Of a stretch of DNA of 64,000 nucleotides, positions 36,096 through 46,781 are shown piece after piece. Under the pieces are notes generated by a model that ran no database searches, was not told the origin of the DNA, and worked only from the letters and a program-made list of their open reading frames with translations. The position numbers and the translations under genes are program-made. Numbering within the stretch: the stretch's first letter is position 1; the number at the start of each line of letters is the position of its first letter. Location: NCBI RefSeq assembly GCF_014207655.1, contig NZ_JACHHJ010000001.1, forward strand, positions 558,001 to 622,000. The letters run 5' to 3'. The stretch comes from Geomicrobium halophilum (GTDB taxonomy: Bacteria; Bacillota; Bacilli; Bacillales; Marinococcaceae).

Positions 36096-37244
36096 ATGAA
36101 AATCATAAATTATAGATTATATGAAGTCCCACCAAGATGGTTATTTTTAAAATTGGAAACTGATGAAGGTATTGTTGGTTGGGGAGAGCCCATATTAGAA
36201 GGAAAAAGCAAGACTGTAGAAATGGCAGTCAAAGAATTGATGGAACTCCTCATCGGTAAGAATCCACTGCATATTGAGGAACATTGGAACGTTATGTATC
36301 GCGGCGGGTTTTATCGTGGCGGGCCGATATTAATGAGTGCTATCTCCGGAATAGACCAAGCACTGTGGGATATTAAAGGGAAATATTATAAGGCACCTAT
36401 ACATGAGTTGCTTGGTGGGGCAACCAGAGACAAGATTAAAGTGTATTCCTGGATTGGCGGAGATCGTCCTGAGGATGTGGCGCAAGCGGCAGCGGCTGCT
36501 TTTTCCAATGGTTTTCAGGCTGTGAAAATGAACGGAACGGAAGAAATGCAGTATATTGATTCCCACGACAAAGTGGTAAAGGCCATAGAAAGAATAGCCT
36601 CTATAAGAGAAAAGGTAGGTTGGAAAATAGGTATTGGTGTTGACTTTCACGGACGTGTACATAAACCAATGGCTAAGGTACTTGTCAAAGAACTAGAATA
36701 TTTTAAGCCAATGTTTATTGAAGAACCTGTTTTACCAGAACATAATGAAGCTCTGAGAGATATCTCCAACCATACGGTTACTCCCATTGCTACAGGTGAA
36801 AGAATGTACAGCCGTTGGGATTTTAAACCGTTGCTCATTGACGGGTATGTAGACATTATTCAGCCTAATTTATCACATGCCGGCGGAATTACTGAAAGTA
36901 AGAAAATCATGTCTATGGCAGAGACGTTCGATGTTGCGGCTGCTCCTCATTGTCCACTGGGGCCTATTGCACTGGCATCATGCCTGCAAGTAGATGCTAC
37001 CTGTCATAATGCTTTTATACAGGAGCAGAGTATGGGTATTCACTATAATATGCAAAATGATATCCAAGATTATGTGAAGGATGTAAGCGTATTTCAATTT
37101 GAGAACGGTTTTGCTAATATTCCGGGGCAACCTGGGTTGGGTATTGAAATTGACGAGGCAGTTGTACAGGAAAGAGCTGAGAATGGTCATAACTGGAAAA
37201 ATCCAATTTGGCAGCATGAAGACGGCACAATTGCGGAGTGGTAA
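36096..37244 (+). CDS. dgoD: D-galactonate dehydratase
   Basis: Dehydrates D-galactonate to 2-keto-3-deoxy-D-galactonate. The 382 residues align along the full length with E. coli DgoD from memory: PPRWLFLKLETDEG, RGGFYRGGPILMSAI, IDQALWDIKGK. The catalytic and metal residues fall at the same numbers: D183 and H185 (GVDFHGR), E209 (FIEEPV), E235 (TGERMYS) and H285 (APHCPLGP). C-terminal QEQSMGIHYN and WQHEDGTIAEW also match. It should feed the aldolase-like protein at 28161 or the semialdehyde branch. It is the only intact enolase-superfamily enzyme of three in the window. Confidence 0.95.
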   Translation: MKIINYRLYEVPPRWLFLKLETDEGIVGWGEPILEGKSKTVEMAVKELMELLIGKNPLHIEEHWNVMYRGGFYRGGPILMSAISGIDQALWDIKGKYYKAPIHELLGGATRDKIKVYSWIGGDRPEDVAQAAAAAFSNGFQAVKMNGTEEMQYIDSHDKVVKAIERIASIREKVGWKIGIGVDFHGRVHKPMAKVLVKELEYFKPMFIEEPVLPEHNEALRDISNHTVTPIATGERMYSRWDFKPLLIDGYVDIIQPNLSHAGGITESKKIMSMAETFDVAAAPHCPLGPIALASCLQVDATCHNAFIQEQSMGIHYNMQNDIQDYVKDVSVFQFENGFANIPGQPGLGIEIDEAVVQERAENGHNWKNPIWQHEDGTIAEW

Positions 37245-37360
37245 CGTATTGAGGCGACACTGCGTGCTAGTCTTGATTAGTATCCCGGGTCGACAAAAAG
37301 CGTTTTTGGAATCTCTTAAACAATACGGAATAATCGGCAGAAATAAAGGAGCCTATAATA

Positions 37361-38292
37361 ATGGCAGGTGCTAGAAACATTGTAGAAGTATTAACTGAGT
37401 ATTACCGTGTTCCTTTGCCCGAACCAATAGGAGATGCCAAGCATAGGGTGCATACTCATTTTGAATTACCTATTGTAAAAATTATTTTAGAAGACGGTTC
37501 CGAGGAGGTGGGTTATACTTATACAGGCGGTGTTGGTGGTCTAGCTATCTAAAAAAGCAGATGAACCACTATGGACACTCCTTGGAGGATCAGGTAATTC
37601 AACTAAATGTTATGCAGGAGGCATTGATCTTAATTTTTCATTATACAAATTATTAAATAATGTTCAAAACTACCTTGATCAAGGGTTTCAAGCAGTAAAA
37701 ATTAAATTGGGACAGGATAAGTTAGATGAAGATTTAGAACGTGTTGAAGCCGTTCGAAAAAAATCGGGAAAGATGTAGCTTTTATGGTTGATGCGAATAT
37801 GAAATGGACAGTCGAAACTGTTATTAAAGTAGCCAAAGAGTTAAATAAATTTAATGTCTTATGGCTGGAAGAGCCTACAATTCCGGATGATTACGATGGC
37901 TATGGACGAATTTCAAAAGAAGGTGGTCTCGCTATAGCCGCTGGTGAAAACCTTCATACCATTTATGAATTTCAAAACATGATATCACGGGAAATATTGT
38001 CCCTCAACCAGATGCTTCTAATATAGGAGGAATTACTGGCTTTCTGAAAGTTTCTCATTTTGTATTTGCAAATAATTTACCGATTTGTACGCATGGGATG
38101 CAAGAGCTCCATGTCAGTTTAATGTCAGCTATGCCACATGCATCATATTTAGAATTTCACAGTTTTCCGATAGATCAGTATATAACGAGAGCATTAGCTA
38201 TTAAGAATGGCCGCGCTGTGGCTCCAGATACAACTAGGAGAGGTGCTGAATTTGATTGGAACCTTTTAAGTCCATTTAGATCATCTTTTTAA
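37361..38292 (+). pseudogene. Broken mandelate racemase-type dehydratase 2
   Basis: Enolase-superfamily gene in at least four pieces. The N-terminus is RNIVEVLTEYYRVPLPEPI and ends at a stop after VGGLAI. A deletion removes most of the capping-domain end. The barrel then reads GFQAVKIKLGQDKL with the KxK catalytic motif, a frameshift, VDANMKWT and WLEEPTIPDD with metal ligands, AAGENLHT, a further shift, then THGMQELHVS and the C-terminus. Damage is heavier than in the copy at 25812, so it is older. It was probably a galactarate/talarate-type dehydratase. Confidence 0.75.
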
Positions 38293-38662
38293 TTTCCAAT
38301 AACTTGTCCTCCTCATTACCCTCATCCTGTCGATATTTCGAAAGGTCCGTGATGGCAACTGAATAAGTTGGGGATAACTTGTTCGGTACATCTTGTTAGA
38401 TATAAATTCAACAAAAGAATAGATTAGAATACAGTTAGACGGATTAATTTGACAAAATCGATAATTGAGTATTGATTTATTAAAGCGGCTTCATAAATAT
38501 TTATTTACAAATTTTACTAAAGATTTTCTATTAGATAGATGTTAAAGGAGTAGTATTTTCTGTGTAATCAACAATCAGATTTTAGATTTTGAAGTACCGA
38601 AAAAAGTATTTATTTTCTGAATAGTTGCACATAAACTCAGTTTTATATTATAGAAAAGGGGT
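38293..38662. other. AT-rich non-coding region before TRAP operon 2
   Basis: About 370 bases without a coding frame. A possible TTGACA occurs at about 38456. The part near 38625-38651 holds the operator-like palindrome and a TTGCAC/TATTAT pair that may be the promoter. Confidence 0.5.
38633..38643. promoter_or_regulatory. Operator-like palindrome AAACTCAGTTT in the TRAP 2 promoter
   Basis: A perfect 11-base palindrome between TTGCAC (38625) and TATTAT (38646), followed by the same AGTTTTATATTATA string seen at 27099. Placement between promoter boxes suggests a repressor site. Confidence 0.55.
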
Positions 38663-39187
38663 GTGAAAATGGGTACTGTTGGGCGGATTCTTAATGGCTT
38701 ATTAAATTGGACTATATCGATCTTTTTTATAACAATGGTTATTCTAGTGTTTTTTAATGTGGTCTTACGCTATGGATTTAGTTCTGGCATTACTTGGTCC
38801 GAAGAGATGGGCAGATACTTATTTGTATGGATTGTTTTCCTGGGAGCGATTGTTGCTTACAAGGATAAAGCGCATTTAGGAGTAGACATCGTAATTGGTG
38901 CGCTACCCCGTGGGCCACAAAAAGTTTTATATACTATTAATAATCTTATCGTTATTGCAACACTGGGATTGTTTATATACGGCGGTGTACAGATGTTCGA
39001 AATCGCTTCTAATAACCATGGACCTGCAACCGGTATACCTTTATCATTCTTGTATTCGGCAGGATTAATTTCAGCTATTACGATGCTTATTCTTGCTATT
39101 ATTCAAACAATTGAATTCGTAGTATTTAACAAGAATGCCCCTCCTTGGGCGAAACCATTAAATGACGAAGGAGACGACGAGGCATGA
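38663..39187 (+). CDS. dctQ: TRAP transporter small membrane subunit 2
   Basis: A 174-residue DctQ-family protein with four membrane segments and the conserved WSEEMGRYLFVWIVFLGAI stretch. AAAAGGGG precedes the start; an in-frame ATG three codons on (38669) with better spacing is equally possible. It overlaps dctM by four bases. Part of a second complete TRAP system, only moderately similar to the one at 22735, so it probably takes a different sugar acid. Confidence 0.9.
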   Translation: MKMGTVGRILNGLLNWTISIFFITMVILVFFNVVLRYGFSSGITWSEEMGRYLFVWIVFLGAIVAYKDKAHLGVDIVIGALPRGPQKVLYTINNLIVIATLGLFIYGGVQMFEIASNNHGPATGIPLSFLYSAGLISAITMLILAIIQTIEFVVFNKNAPPWAKPLNDEGDDEA

Positions 39188-40467
39188 TCTGGATATTTTT
39201 AGGTGTTTTGTTTTTCTTTCTTTTCCTGGGTGTTCCTGTAGCATTCTCGTTGTTATTGAGTGCGATTGCAATGACGATTGTTCTAGGTATTTTTGATCCG
39301 CAAATTATTACACAGAATCTCGTTAATGGTGCAAATAATTTCCCATTGATGGCGATACCTTTCTTCATTTTAGCGGGAGAAATAATGAATGCTGGCGGGA
39401 TTTCGAGGCGAGTCGTTCACTTTGCTTCCACTTTGGTAGGGCATATTAGAGGAGGATTAGGTTACGTAGCGATACTAGCCGGCGTCATGTTTGCAGGTCT
39501 TTCCGGTTCTGCAGTTGCAGATGCAGCTGCGTTGGGTGCAATTATTATCCCAATGATGGCTGCACAGGGATATGATATAAAAAAATCCTCAGGGCTTGTG
39601 GGGTCTTCGGGGATTATTGCTACTGTTATTCCTCCGAGTATTCCTCTCATCTTGTTTGGGGTTATAGGCGGAGTGTCAGTTACTCAATTATTCATGGCAG
39701 GGATTGTTCCAGGTTTGCTAATGGGCATTGGTTTAATGATTGCATGGTATATTGTCGCTAGAAAAGGCAACTTTGAATCCATGGAGAAATCGACCGGTAA
39801 GGAAAGGATGAAAGCATTCTATCAAGCAATTTGGGCGTTGTTATTACCGGTCATTATCATTGTAGGTTTGAGAGGTGGGATATTTACACCAACGGAAGCA
39901 GCTGTAGTGGTCGCTGTCTATGCCTTCATTTTAAGCTTTACAGTTTATAAAGGCGACTTGGCGTTTAAAGAAGTTCCTAACATCTTGGTGAACGCTGCCA
40001 AAACCACTGGTATCGTAATGTTTCTAGCGGCATGTGCATTGGTGACTTCATGGGTGATTACTGTAGCTCAAATACCTACAGAACTCGTGACTACAATATC
40101 GGGTATCACTGAAGATCCAATGCTGATGTTATTGATAATTATGGGCTTTCTCCTATTAGTAGGACTTGTCATGGACATGACACCAGCGGTACTTATTTTC
40201 ACTCCAGTGTTGTTGCCAGTAATTGAAATGGCTGGTATTGACCCGGTATATTTCGGAATTTTGATGGTCATGAACTTATCCATTGGTCTTATTACCCCTC
40301 CTGTTGGTACTGTGCTATTTGTTGTAAGTGGTATAAGTAAGCTCAGTTTACTTGATATTACAAAAGGAATTTGGCCATTTTGGCTCGTTTATATAATCCT
40401 TATAGTTATTTTTGTGATATTCCCAGAGCTGATTACTACACCATTAGAATGGTTATATGATGGGTAG
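39184..40467 (+). CDS. dctM: TRAP transporter large membrane subunit 2
   Basis: A 427-residue DctM channel subunit with about twelve membrane segments: PLMAIPFFILAGEIMNAGG, GLSGSAVADAAALGAIIIP, VIPPSIPLILFG and the C-terminal ITPPVGTVLFVVSGIS. The ATG overlaps the dctQ stop (ATGA). A gap of about 130 bases separates it from dctP, as in operon 1. Confidence 0.92.
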   Translation: MIWIFLGVLFFFLFLGVPVAFSLLLSAIAMTIVLGIFDPQIITQNLVNGANNFPLMAIPFFILAGEIMNAGGISRRVVHFASTLVGHIRGGLGYVAILAGVMFAGLSGSAVADAAALGAIIIPMMAAQGYDIKKSSGLVGSSGIIATVIPPSIPLILFGVIGGVSVTQLFMAGIVPGLLMGIGLMIAWYIVARKGNFESMEKSTGKERMKAFYQAIWALLLPVIIIVGLRGGIFTPTEAAVVVAVYAFILSFTVYKGDLAFKEVPNILVNAAKTTGIVMFLAACALVTSWVITVAQIPTELVTTISGITEDPMLMLLIIMGFLLLVGLVMDMTPAVLIFTPVLLPVIEMAGIDPVYFGILMVMNLSIGLITPPVGTVLFVVSGISKLSLLDITKGIWPFWLVYIILIVIFVIFPELITTPLEWLYDG

Positions 40468-40599
40468 ATTAAAGGAAGCTTTGAAAGAAAAAATTCATTC
40501 TGGGGGGAGAAGGTGTAATTATGTGAGAAGATGAAACCTTTATCAGACAAGCTTCGGTGAATAAATGAAAGACTATTTATATTAAAGGGAGGCATTTCA

Positions 40600-41625
40600 A
40601 TGTTAAGGAAATGGTTGAGCTACGGTATGGTCGTGTCAATGGTGGGATTGGTCGCTTGCGGAGAAGGGGAGGAAAGTGCTAGTTCCGAAGTAGGTGGTGA
40701 AGGGGAACAGACAATAAAAGTGGCACATTATTTCGCTCAAGACCATCCTCAGAATGTTGCTTTAAATGAAAAATTTAAACCCCTAGTAGAAGAAAATTCT
40801 AATGGTAGTCTAACTGTAGAAATTTATCCGGACAGCCAACTGGGTGCAGAGGAAGAGTTTTATGCAGGCGTGCAATCAGGGACTACCGAAATGGGGGTTC
40901 CTGGAATGATTATGCAAGATGAAGTAGAAAAGATTGCAGTTGCGGAATGGCCTTTTCTCTTTGAAGATTATGATCATGTACAGAATGTCCTAAATGGAGA
41001 AATAGGAGATGAATTAACCGAGGATTTAGAAGACATTCATGGCGTAAAGGCACTATCATGGAGTGCAAATGGGTTTAGGATGCTCTCCTCTAACCAGACG
41101 ATAGAAAGTATGGAAGATTTAAATGGTTTACGTGTGCGTACTCCAAATATCCCTAATTATATAGAACTTTGGGAACGGATGGGCACAACTGTTTCGCCCC
41201 TTCCTATTGATGAGATTTTTACTAGTTTGGAACAGGGAGTTGTTGACGCGCAAGAGAACCCTGTAGCATCTGTTCGTGCCTCTGGTTGGTATGAAGTACA
41301 GTCCGATATTCTCGAATCAAGGCATATGTTTAGCCCCAATATGTATGTAATCAATGCACAATTTTATGATGGGCTAAGTGAAGAGGAGCAACAAATTGTT
41401 GAAGAAGCAGCTATTGAATCTGCTGAATACCAATTTGAATTGATGGAAAACAGTTATGAAGAAGACAAGGAGTATTTGGAAAGCGAGGGGGTAAATTTCA
41501 CGAACCCGAGCGAAGAATTTCAGGAACAGATGATTGATGCAGCGGAGCCGATGTATGAAGATTTTTATGCAGAGTTCGATTGGGCAGAAGACATAGTACA
41601 AAGGATTGAGGAAGAAGCTGAGTGA
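40600..41625 (+). CDS. dctP: TRAP transporter substrate-binding lipoprotein 2
   Basis: A 341-residue DctP-family binding protein. Lipobox GLVAC gives lipidated C20; an acidic serine-rich linker follows. Family features are AHYFAQDHPQNVALNEKF, LNGLRVRTPNIPNYIE with the carboxylate-binding arginine, and SLEQGVVDAQENPVAS. It differs clearly from the pair at 24654 and 46782, which suggests another ligand. GGGAGG precedes the ATG. The acidic C-terminal helix is typical of this genome. Confidence 0.9.
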   Translation: MLRKWLSYGMVVSMVGLVACGEGEESASSEVGGEGEQTIKVAHYFAQDHPQNVALNEKFKPLVEENSNGSLTVEIYPDSQLGAEEEFYAGVQSGTTEMGVPGMIMQDEVEKIAVAEWPFLFEDYDHVQNVLNGEIGDELTEDLEDIHGVKALSWSANGFRMLSSNQTIESMEDLNGLRVRTPNIPNYIELWERMGTTVSPLPIDEIFTSLEQGVVDAQENPVASVRASGWYEVQSDILESRHMFSPNMYVINAQFYDGLSEEEQQIVEEAAIESAEYQFELMENSYEEDKEYLESEGVNFTNPSEEFQEQMIDAAEPMYEDFYAEFDWAEDIVQRIEEEAE

Positions 41626-41854
41626 TAGAATAGCCAGTATTATAAACGCTTTATATTTATTATATTTTACAGGTGTGGTGACAGACGAATAATTTTGGAA
41701 AAGGCTTGTTCATTGGTTAGTGCAGTTTCCATGTGAATGTATGAATCCACTTTAGGCAAGCCTCCTTCCATTTTTTTAATGCTCTAATACTAAAGAAAAC
41801 GAGGCCCTATTTAAACCATACTACTCAGCAGAAGATACCAGGGGGAGGGGCGAA

Positions 41855-42868
41855 ATGAAAGCAGGTCTTTATTTTTCAGAAAGAAATGTTGTGGTTAGCG
41901 AGATATATAAACCGAAATTGAGTGATGGTGAAGCGTTAATTAGAGTCTCTTATGCCGGGATCGGCGGTACCGATATGATGATCTATCCCGGTAAACATCC
42001 CACAGGGCGCAAGAATCTCTGGTTATGGGGCATGAATTTAGCAACTATGTTGAAGAGCTCAGCTGGGAATCTTCATTTTCTATTGGTTGATAGTGTTGTC
42101 ATTGAACCAACGCTTAGTTGCAGACACTGTGAGGCCTGTGCAGCAGGCTAAAATCATGTATGTAAATCGCTTAGACTCATAGGTATTGATAGAAATGGTG
42201 GATTTGCGGAGTATGTCGCTGTACCATTAAATCGGTTGCATGTAATTCCACCCGACTTGGATGGTTCGGCGGCAGCATTTGCAGAACCTTTAGCTGTGGC
42301 CGTTCATACCATCACGGAGGTCACGATTAAAAGTGGGGATCATGCTGTAATATTGGGGGCAGGGGCCTATTGGGCTATTAATCGGCTTAATGGCCAAACA
42401 GGCAGGTGCGAGTCAAGTTTTTATTTCTGAAATCAGTCCCTACGTTTAAGAAAAGCTAAAAAATTCGGGTTACAAGCGTTAAATGCCAAAGATGTTGATG
42501 TTACCCAAGAAGTGTTGCATTTTACAAAAGGTATTGGTGCAAATATTGTTTTTGAAGTGGCTAGGGTCCAGAGCACAACGGATCAAATGGTTGATTTAGT
42601 GAGCATCAAGGTGAGGTAGTTGTAGTCAGTCTTTATAAACAGGCACCGACCGTTGATCTAGCAAAAATGCACTTTAAGGAAAATACACTTACGACCACAC
42701 GGTGCTTATAGCAGTAGTGACTTTAAAGTGGTTGTTGAGATGATGAGTAGTGGTCAGTTTGACATTTTCTCTATAATTTCGCATCAACTATCTATACAGG
42801 AAATTGAAAGAGGATTTTCATTTATGGAAAACCCTGATGAAACGCTGAAAGTACTATTTAAATATTAA
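41855..42868 (+). pseudogene. Broken zinc-dependent alcohol dehydrogenase
   Basis: MDR-family gene in several frames. The N-terminus is open (MKAGLYFSERNVVVSE, then GIGGTDMMIYPGKHP), but the GHE zinc motif is frame-damaged. A TAA follows CRHCEACAAG, then NHVCKSLRLIGIDRNGGFAEYV resumes. The Rossmann motif is damaged (VILGAGAYWAIN), and further stops follow near 42430 and 42619. The C-terminal text ends at 42868. It lies 17 bases before a broken SDR; the two were once an operon pair. Confidence 0.75.
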
Positions 42869-42884
42869 TAACAGGAGTTGTCGT

Positions 42885-43560
42885 ATGACGTTAAAACTTT
42901 TTGATTTCTCAATGGAAAAGTTGCAGCGATAACAGGTTGAACGAGAGGGATCGTACGATCAATGGCTGTTGCGTAAGCCCGTGCAGGCTGATATTGCTTT
43001 GTTGCAGCGTAATTCAGAGCAACTCAATGTGAAAGAAGATATTGAAAATATCGGTGTTGCATGGAAATCATTCCATGTGATCTGGAAGATGACACTCAAG
43101 TGAAAGCAGCAATCCCAGCGGTCGTATCTACGTTTGAAAAAATAGATATATTGGTCAATAAAGGCGGTATACAACGGAGGTCACCATCGGTTGATTTTCG
43201 GAGAGGAATAGGGAAAAATTATCAATGTCGCCTCACTGATTTCCTTCCAAGGTGGGATTAAAGTCCCGGCATATGCCGCGTCAAAGGGAGGCGTTGCCAA
43301 TTGACTAAGGCTCTCTCGAACAATGGGCACAAGACAATGTTCAAGTAAACGCGATTGTCCCGGGCTATGTTGCAACAGACATGAATGTTGACCTAGTTCA
43401 AGATGAAAACCGAAATCGTCAAATACTGGAACGGATTCCGGCTGGACGCTGGGGAGATCCTGATGATTTTCAAGGAACTGTCGTTTTTCTTGCTTCAGAG
43501 GCCTCGAATTATATAAATGGCCATTTGTTGGCCGTTGACGGTGGGTGGTTGGGGAGATAA
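42885..43560 (+). pseudogene. Broken short-chain dehydrogenase/reductase 4
   Basis: It starts with an ATG after AGGAG. The Rossmann segment is shifted and stopped (GKVAAITG then TRGIV in other frames). DIALLQRNSEQLNVKEDI is still readable, the YxxxK region reads YAASKGGVAN, and the C-terminal [20 protein letters not shown] is intact. A stretch around the catalytic serine is missing. It resembles gluconate 5-dehydrogenase-type SDRs. Confidence 0.72.
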
Positions 43561-43599
43561 ACCAATCCTGTATTTCTCCTTTGGGACGGTGTCGAAAAA

Positions 43600-44746
43600 T
43601 TGAAAACCTTTGCGAAAAGCCGAGAAAACATTCAAATGAACAGCATTCGTGACATTATGAATATCGCGGAAGAGATGTCAGACGTGATCCCATTGCAAAT
43701 CGGAGAACCGGCTGTACAGACCCCCGGCCATATAAAACGATAAAAGCCATCGAGGACGGGTTTACGCTCTATACAGAAAATGCTGGAATGGCCTCTGTTA
43801 GAGAAGCAATATCCAGAAGAATGAAACGGGATTACAATGTTAACGTACCGATTAACAGAATTTTGGTTTCGGCAGGAGCAGTATCTGCGCTTAATCTGGC
43901 ACTATTATCAATCGTTGAGATTGGTGAAGGAGTGCTTTTACCTGATCCGGCTTATCCGAACTATGAATCTTTAATCAGGATGCAAGGGGCGATACCTGTT
44001 TTTTATCGGACGAAAGCGGAAAATGACTTTTTACCTGATGTTTCGGATATTGAAAAGCGAATAACACCTTTTACAAAAGAAATCATTATTAATTCACCGA
44101 GTAATCCTACAGGAGCTGTATTCACAGAAGAGAAGTCGCAACAAATCCTGCAACTCGCGAAGGAACATGAGCTGTATATTATTTCTGACGAACTTTATGA
44201 TGAACTCATCTACGAAGGCAAGCACATTTCTCCATTGTCCGCTGATCCTTCCATGAAAGATCATATCATAAGTATCTTTGGGTTTTCAAAGGTGTACGCG
44301 ATGACAGGATGGCGGCTTGCTTATGCGATTGTACCGGAAAGATTATGGGGTGTAATGTGTAAATTACAGGAACCTGTCACCACCTGTGCCCCTTCCATTT
44401 CTCAAAAAGCGGGTGAAGCAGCTCTCGATGGATCCAAGGACTTTGTAAAAGAAATGCTCGACATTTACAAACAACACAGAGATATTGCTTGTGACCTTCT
44501 TAAACAATATCATATGGATTTTATCACACCCAAAGGCTCTTTTTATATTCCGATCGATATTGCATGTACCGGAATGTCAGCCAAGGAGTTCGCGATGGGG
44601 CTTTTAATGAAACAAAAAATCGTCGCCGCTCCCTGTGATACATTTGGACCTTCAGGAAAAAGCCTCATTCGCATTTGTTTTGCCGGGGACATTGAGCAGT
44701 AAAAGAAGGGATAAAAAGGATGGGTGAGTTTTATCAAAAAAAGTAA
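43600..44746 (+). pseudogene. Broken class I aminotransferase
   Basis: The PLP-dependent aminotransferase text starts at a TTG (KTFAKSRENIQMNSIRDIMN, then VIPLQIGEPA). A frameshift near 43735 separates it from the main part (TLYTENAGMASVREAI, NSPSNPTGAVF, SDELYDELIY, and the PLP lysine in FGFSKVYAMTGWR). A second shift near 44700 cuts off the family C-terminus, which is readable as VKEGIKRMGEFYQ. The central 304 residues are undamaged. Two single-base changes would restore a gene of about 380 residues, so a recent loss or an assembly error are both possible. Confidence 0.72.
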
Positions 44747-44791
44747 ATAGCTAGAAAGGACACCCCCATTATGGAGGAATGTACTTTTTTC

Positions 44792-45958
44792 TTATTGAGT
44801 AGTATAATGATGAAATTTACCGGTAAAAGCGGCATCATAGATTCTTTCAACATCTGTTTGATTAACCTCGCGTGCATTAATTGGTATGTTCCCACTTTTG
44901 AAAGTGTCTTCTACCATTTGAGGGATTAAGCCTTGATCCACATTCAATTCCTGAAAGGATTTTGGGATACCTAATTGTTCATTCATCTTAATGACTGCTT
45001 CAACACCTGCCTGAGCGGTATCAACAGCACTTCCTTGACAATCAACGCCGAATTCTCTGGAAAAAAGCGCGTGCTTTTCCGGTTCTCCAACCAGGTTGAA
45101 ATTCAAAATGTAGGGAAGTAAAATTGCATTCGCCAAACCATGGGGGACATTTGCGATTCCGCTTACGGGGTGCGACATGGCATGAACCAAACCTAGACGA
45201 GAAAGACTAAATGCAATGCCGGCCAGACTGCTGGCATATAGCATTTCACTAAGAGCACCCTTATCCTTGCTGATGGTTGCTTGCTTAATATGCTCGCCTA
45301 TCATGCGAATGGCTTTTATGGCACATGCATCAGCCAACCAGTTGTCATTCTTATTGGTCAATGCTTCAACAGCATGAGTTAACGAGTCCATGCCGGTCGA
45401 GGCGACTAAATGGCTCGGTAGACTAAACAGAAGTTCAGGATCAAGGATGGCTACAGTTGGCATGAGGTGTTCTGAAACAAATGGATATTTGAAATGGTGT
45501 TCATCGGTGATCACCGTCACGTTGGTCACTTCAGACCCGGTTCCACAGGTTGTGGGTATTGCGACTAACGGTGGTAGGGGATGATGAATGTTATCGACGC
45601 CTGCATAATTCATCACAGGTTCGGTGTTTGTCACCGATAGACCAGCACCCTTGGCAGTATCAATGGAACTGCCGCCGCCAATGGCCAATATTCCATCACA
45701 TTGTTCATGAATATAAAAGTCGCGAGCTTGGTATATACATTGAACATCCGGATCAGGAATGACTTGGTCAAAAACGGCAAAAGCAACTGCTTCCGCATCC
45801 AAATGTTGGATAAACGTATTTAAAATGCCGGAGCTTACAATCCCTTCGTCACAAACAATCATTATTTTTCGGCAGCCTAAATCATGAAACTCATGACCAA
45901 TGTTCGCACTAAACCCTTCACCAAATTTAATGCGTCCAGGTAGATAGATCGAAGACAA
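44792..45958 (-). CDS. Iron-containing alcohol dehydrogenase
   Basis: A 388-residue group III dehydrogenase. NAD-binding GGGSSIDTAKG lies near residue 98 and IPTTCGTGSEVTNV near 140; the metal ligands are in the SLTHAVEAL histidine and HAMSHPVSGIANVPHGLANA. Members oxidise 1,2-diols, 4-hydroxybutyrate or sugar-derived alcohols, or act as maleylacetate reductases; the substrate is not readable. The start appears to be TTG, about ten bases after GGGAG. It lies 45 bases after a damaged RraA-like gene on the same strand, and the orphan TRAP binding protein lies farther upstream in the same direction. Confidence 0.85.
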   Translation of the reverse strand: MSSIYLPGRIKFGEGFSANIGHEFHDLGCRKIMIVCDEGIVSSGILNTFIQHLDAEAVAFAVFDQVIPDPDVQCIYQARDFYIHEQCDGILAIGGGSSIDTAKGAGLSVTNTEPVMNYAGVDNIHHPLPPLVAIPTTCGTGSEVTNVTVITDEHHFKYPFVSEHLMPTVAILDPELLFSLPSHLVASTGMDSLTHAVEALTNKNDNWLADACAIKAIRMIGEHIKQATISKDKGALSEMLYASSLAGIAFSLSRLGLVHAMSHPVSGIANVPHGLANAILLPYILNFNLVGEPEKHALFSREFGVDCQGSAVDTAQAGVEAVIKMNEQLGIPKSFQELNVDQGLIPQMVEDTFKSGNIPINAREVNQTDVERIYDAAFTGKFHHYTTQ

Positions 45959-46003
45959 GTACTTTCAACTCCCTCTTTTTCTTGTGAAAAATTTAGTTAT
46001 TTT

Positions 46004-46648
46004 TTAAAGTGCGTCATATTTTTTATGTGCTTCGATGATACCCATCCCTTTCTTTAATTCTTCTCTCATTTTATTCTCTGCCTCCACCTTTTGCAAAGCT
46101 TTCTCGAACACCTCTTCTCTGTGGGCTTGGGGAATCACGACTATGCCATCAAAATAGGCAAAGACCAAATCACCGTTATGAACCTTGACTCTCCCGCATT
46201 CAATCGGAACTTTATAATCAATGACATCTAAGCGACCTTTAGAGTCATAAGGATGAAATCCACTTGTGAAAGTAGGGAATCCCAATTCAATGATAGGTCT
46301 GCTATCTCTTGTAAAGCCATCAATCACTACACTTCGGGAGCCTTTTTCTATGGCTACCGTGCTGAGAAGTTCTCCCCAAAAGCTGCTATTAGTAGAACCA
46401 TTTGTCGTTACAATCATAACATCATCTTTCTCAAGGGCATCTACCGCTTCCAGTTCTTTCTCATACGGGTTCTCAGGCTCTTAATAAACATCCGTAGCGA
46501 GGACTGTCAGTGCTCGCCCTACAAATTTAAAAGAGGGGTCAATCGGTCTAATATGATGTTGCATCACTTGGTTTCGTAACCCCATCGAATCTAACGTATC
46601 AGCGATGACTCCTGTAAATAATTGCTCTTCCAATTTATTAAAGTTCAT
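46004..46648 (-). pseudogene. RraA-family protein (HMG/CHA aldolase-like) with one in-frame stop
   Basis: A complete 214-codon gene with a good start (ATG at 46648 after GGGAGAG) and one TAA at codon 56 (complement of 46483-46481), after TVLATDVY. Without it the text is a normal RraA-family protein: FTGVIADTLDSMGLRNQ at the N-terminus, then WGELLSTVAIEKG, VVIDGFTRDSRPIIELGFP with the GxxRD metal/substrate motif, and VHNGDLVFAYFDGIVVIP. Relatives cleave 4-hydroxy-4-methyl-2-oxoglutarate to pyruvate or act on other keto acids. Downstream codons show no further decay, so the lesion is recent, or a base-call error. Confidence 0.75.
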
Positions 46649-46781
46649 TTTAATCTCTCCCTCGTAATAATGAAATTTAAGAAATTAAATGTACAGAACA
46701 ACAATAGGACTTCCTCTAATTACATGCACATAGAGGAGGAAGATTACTCCTTCCGCAGCTATATGGCGGTCAATATCACTT

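Noticed and set aside
41702-41761. GGCTTG/CAAGCC pair after dctP at 40600 as a terminator
   Set aside because: The loop is about 46 bases and no T-run follows.
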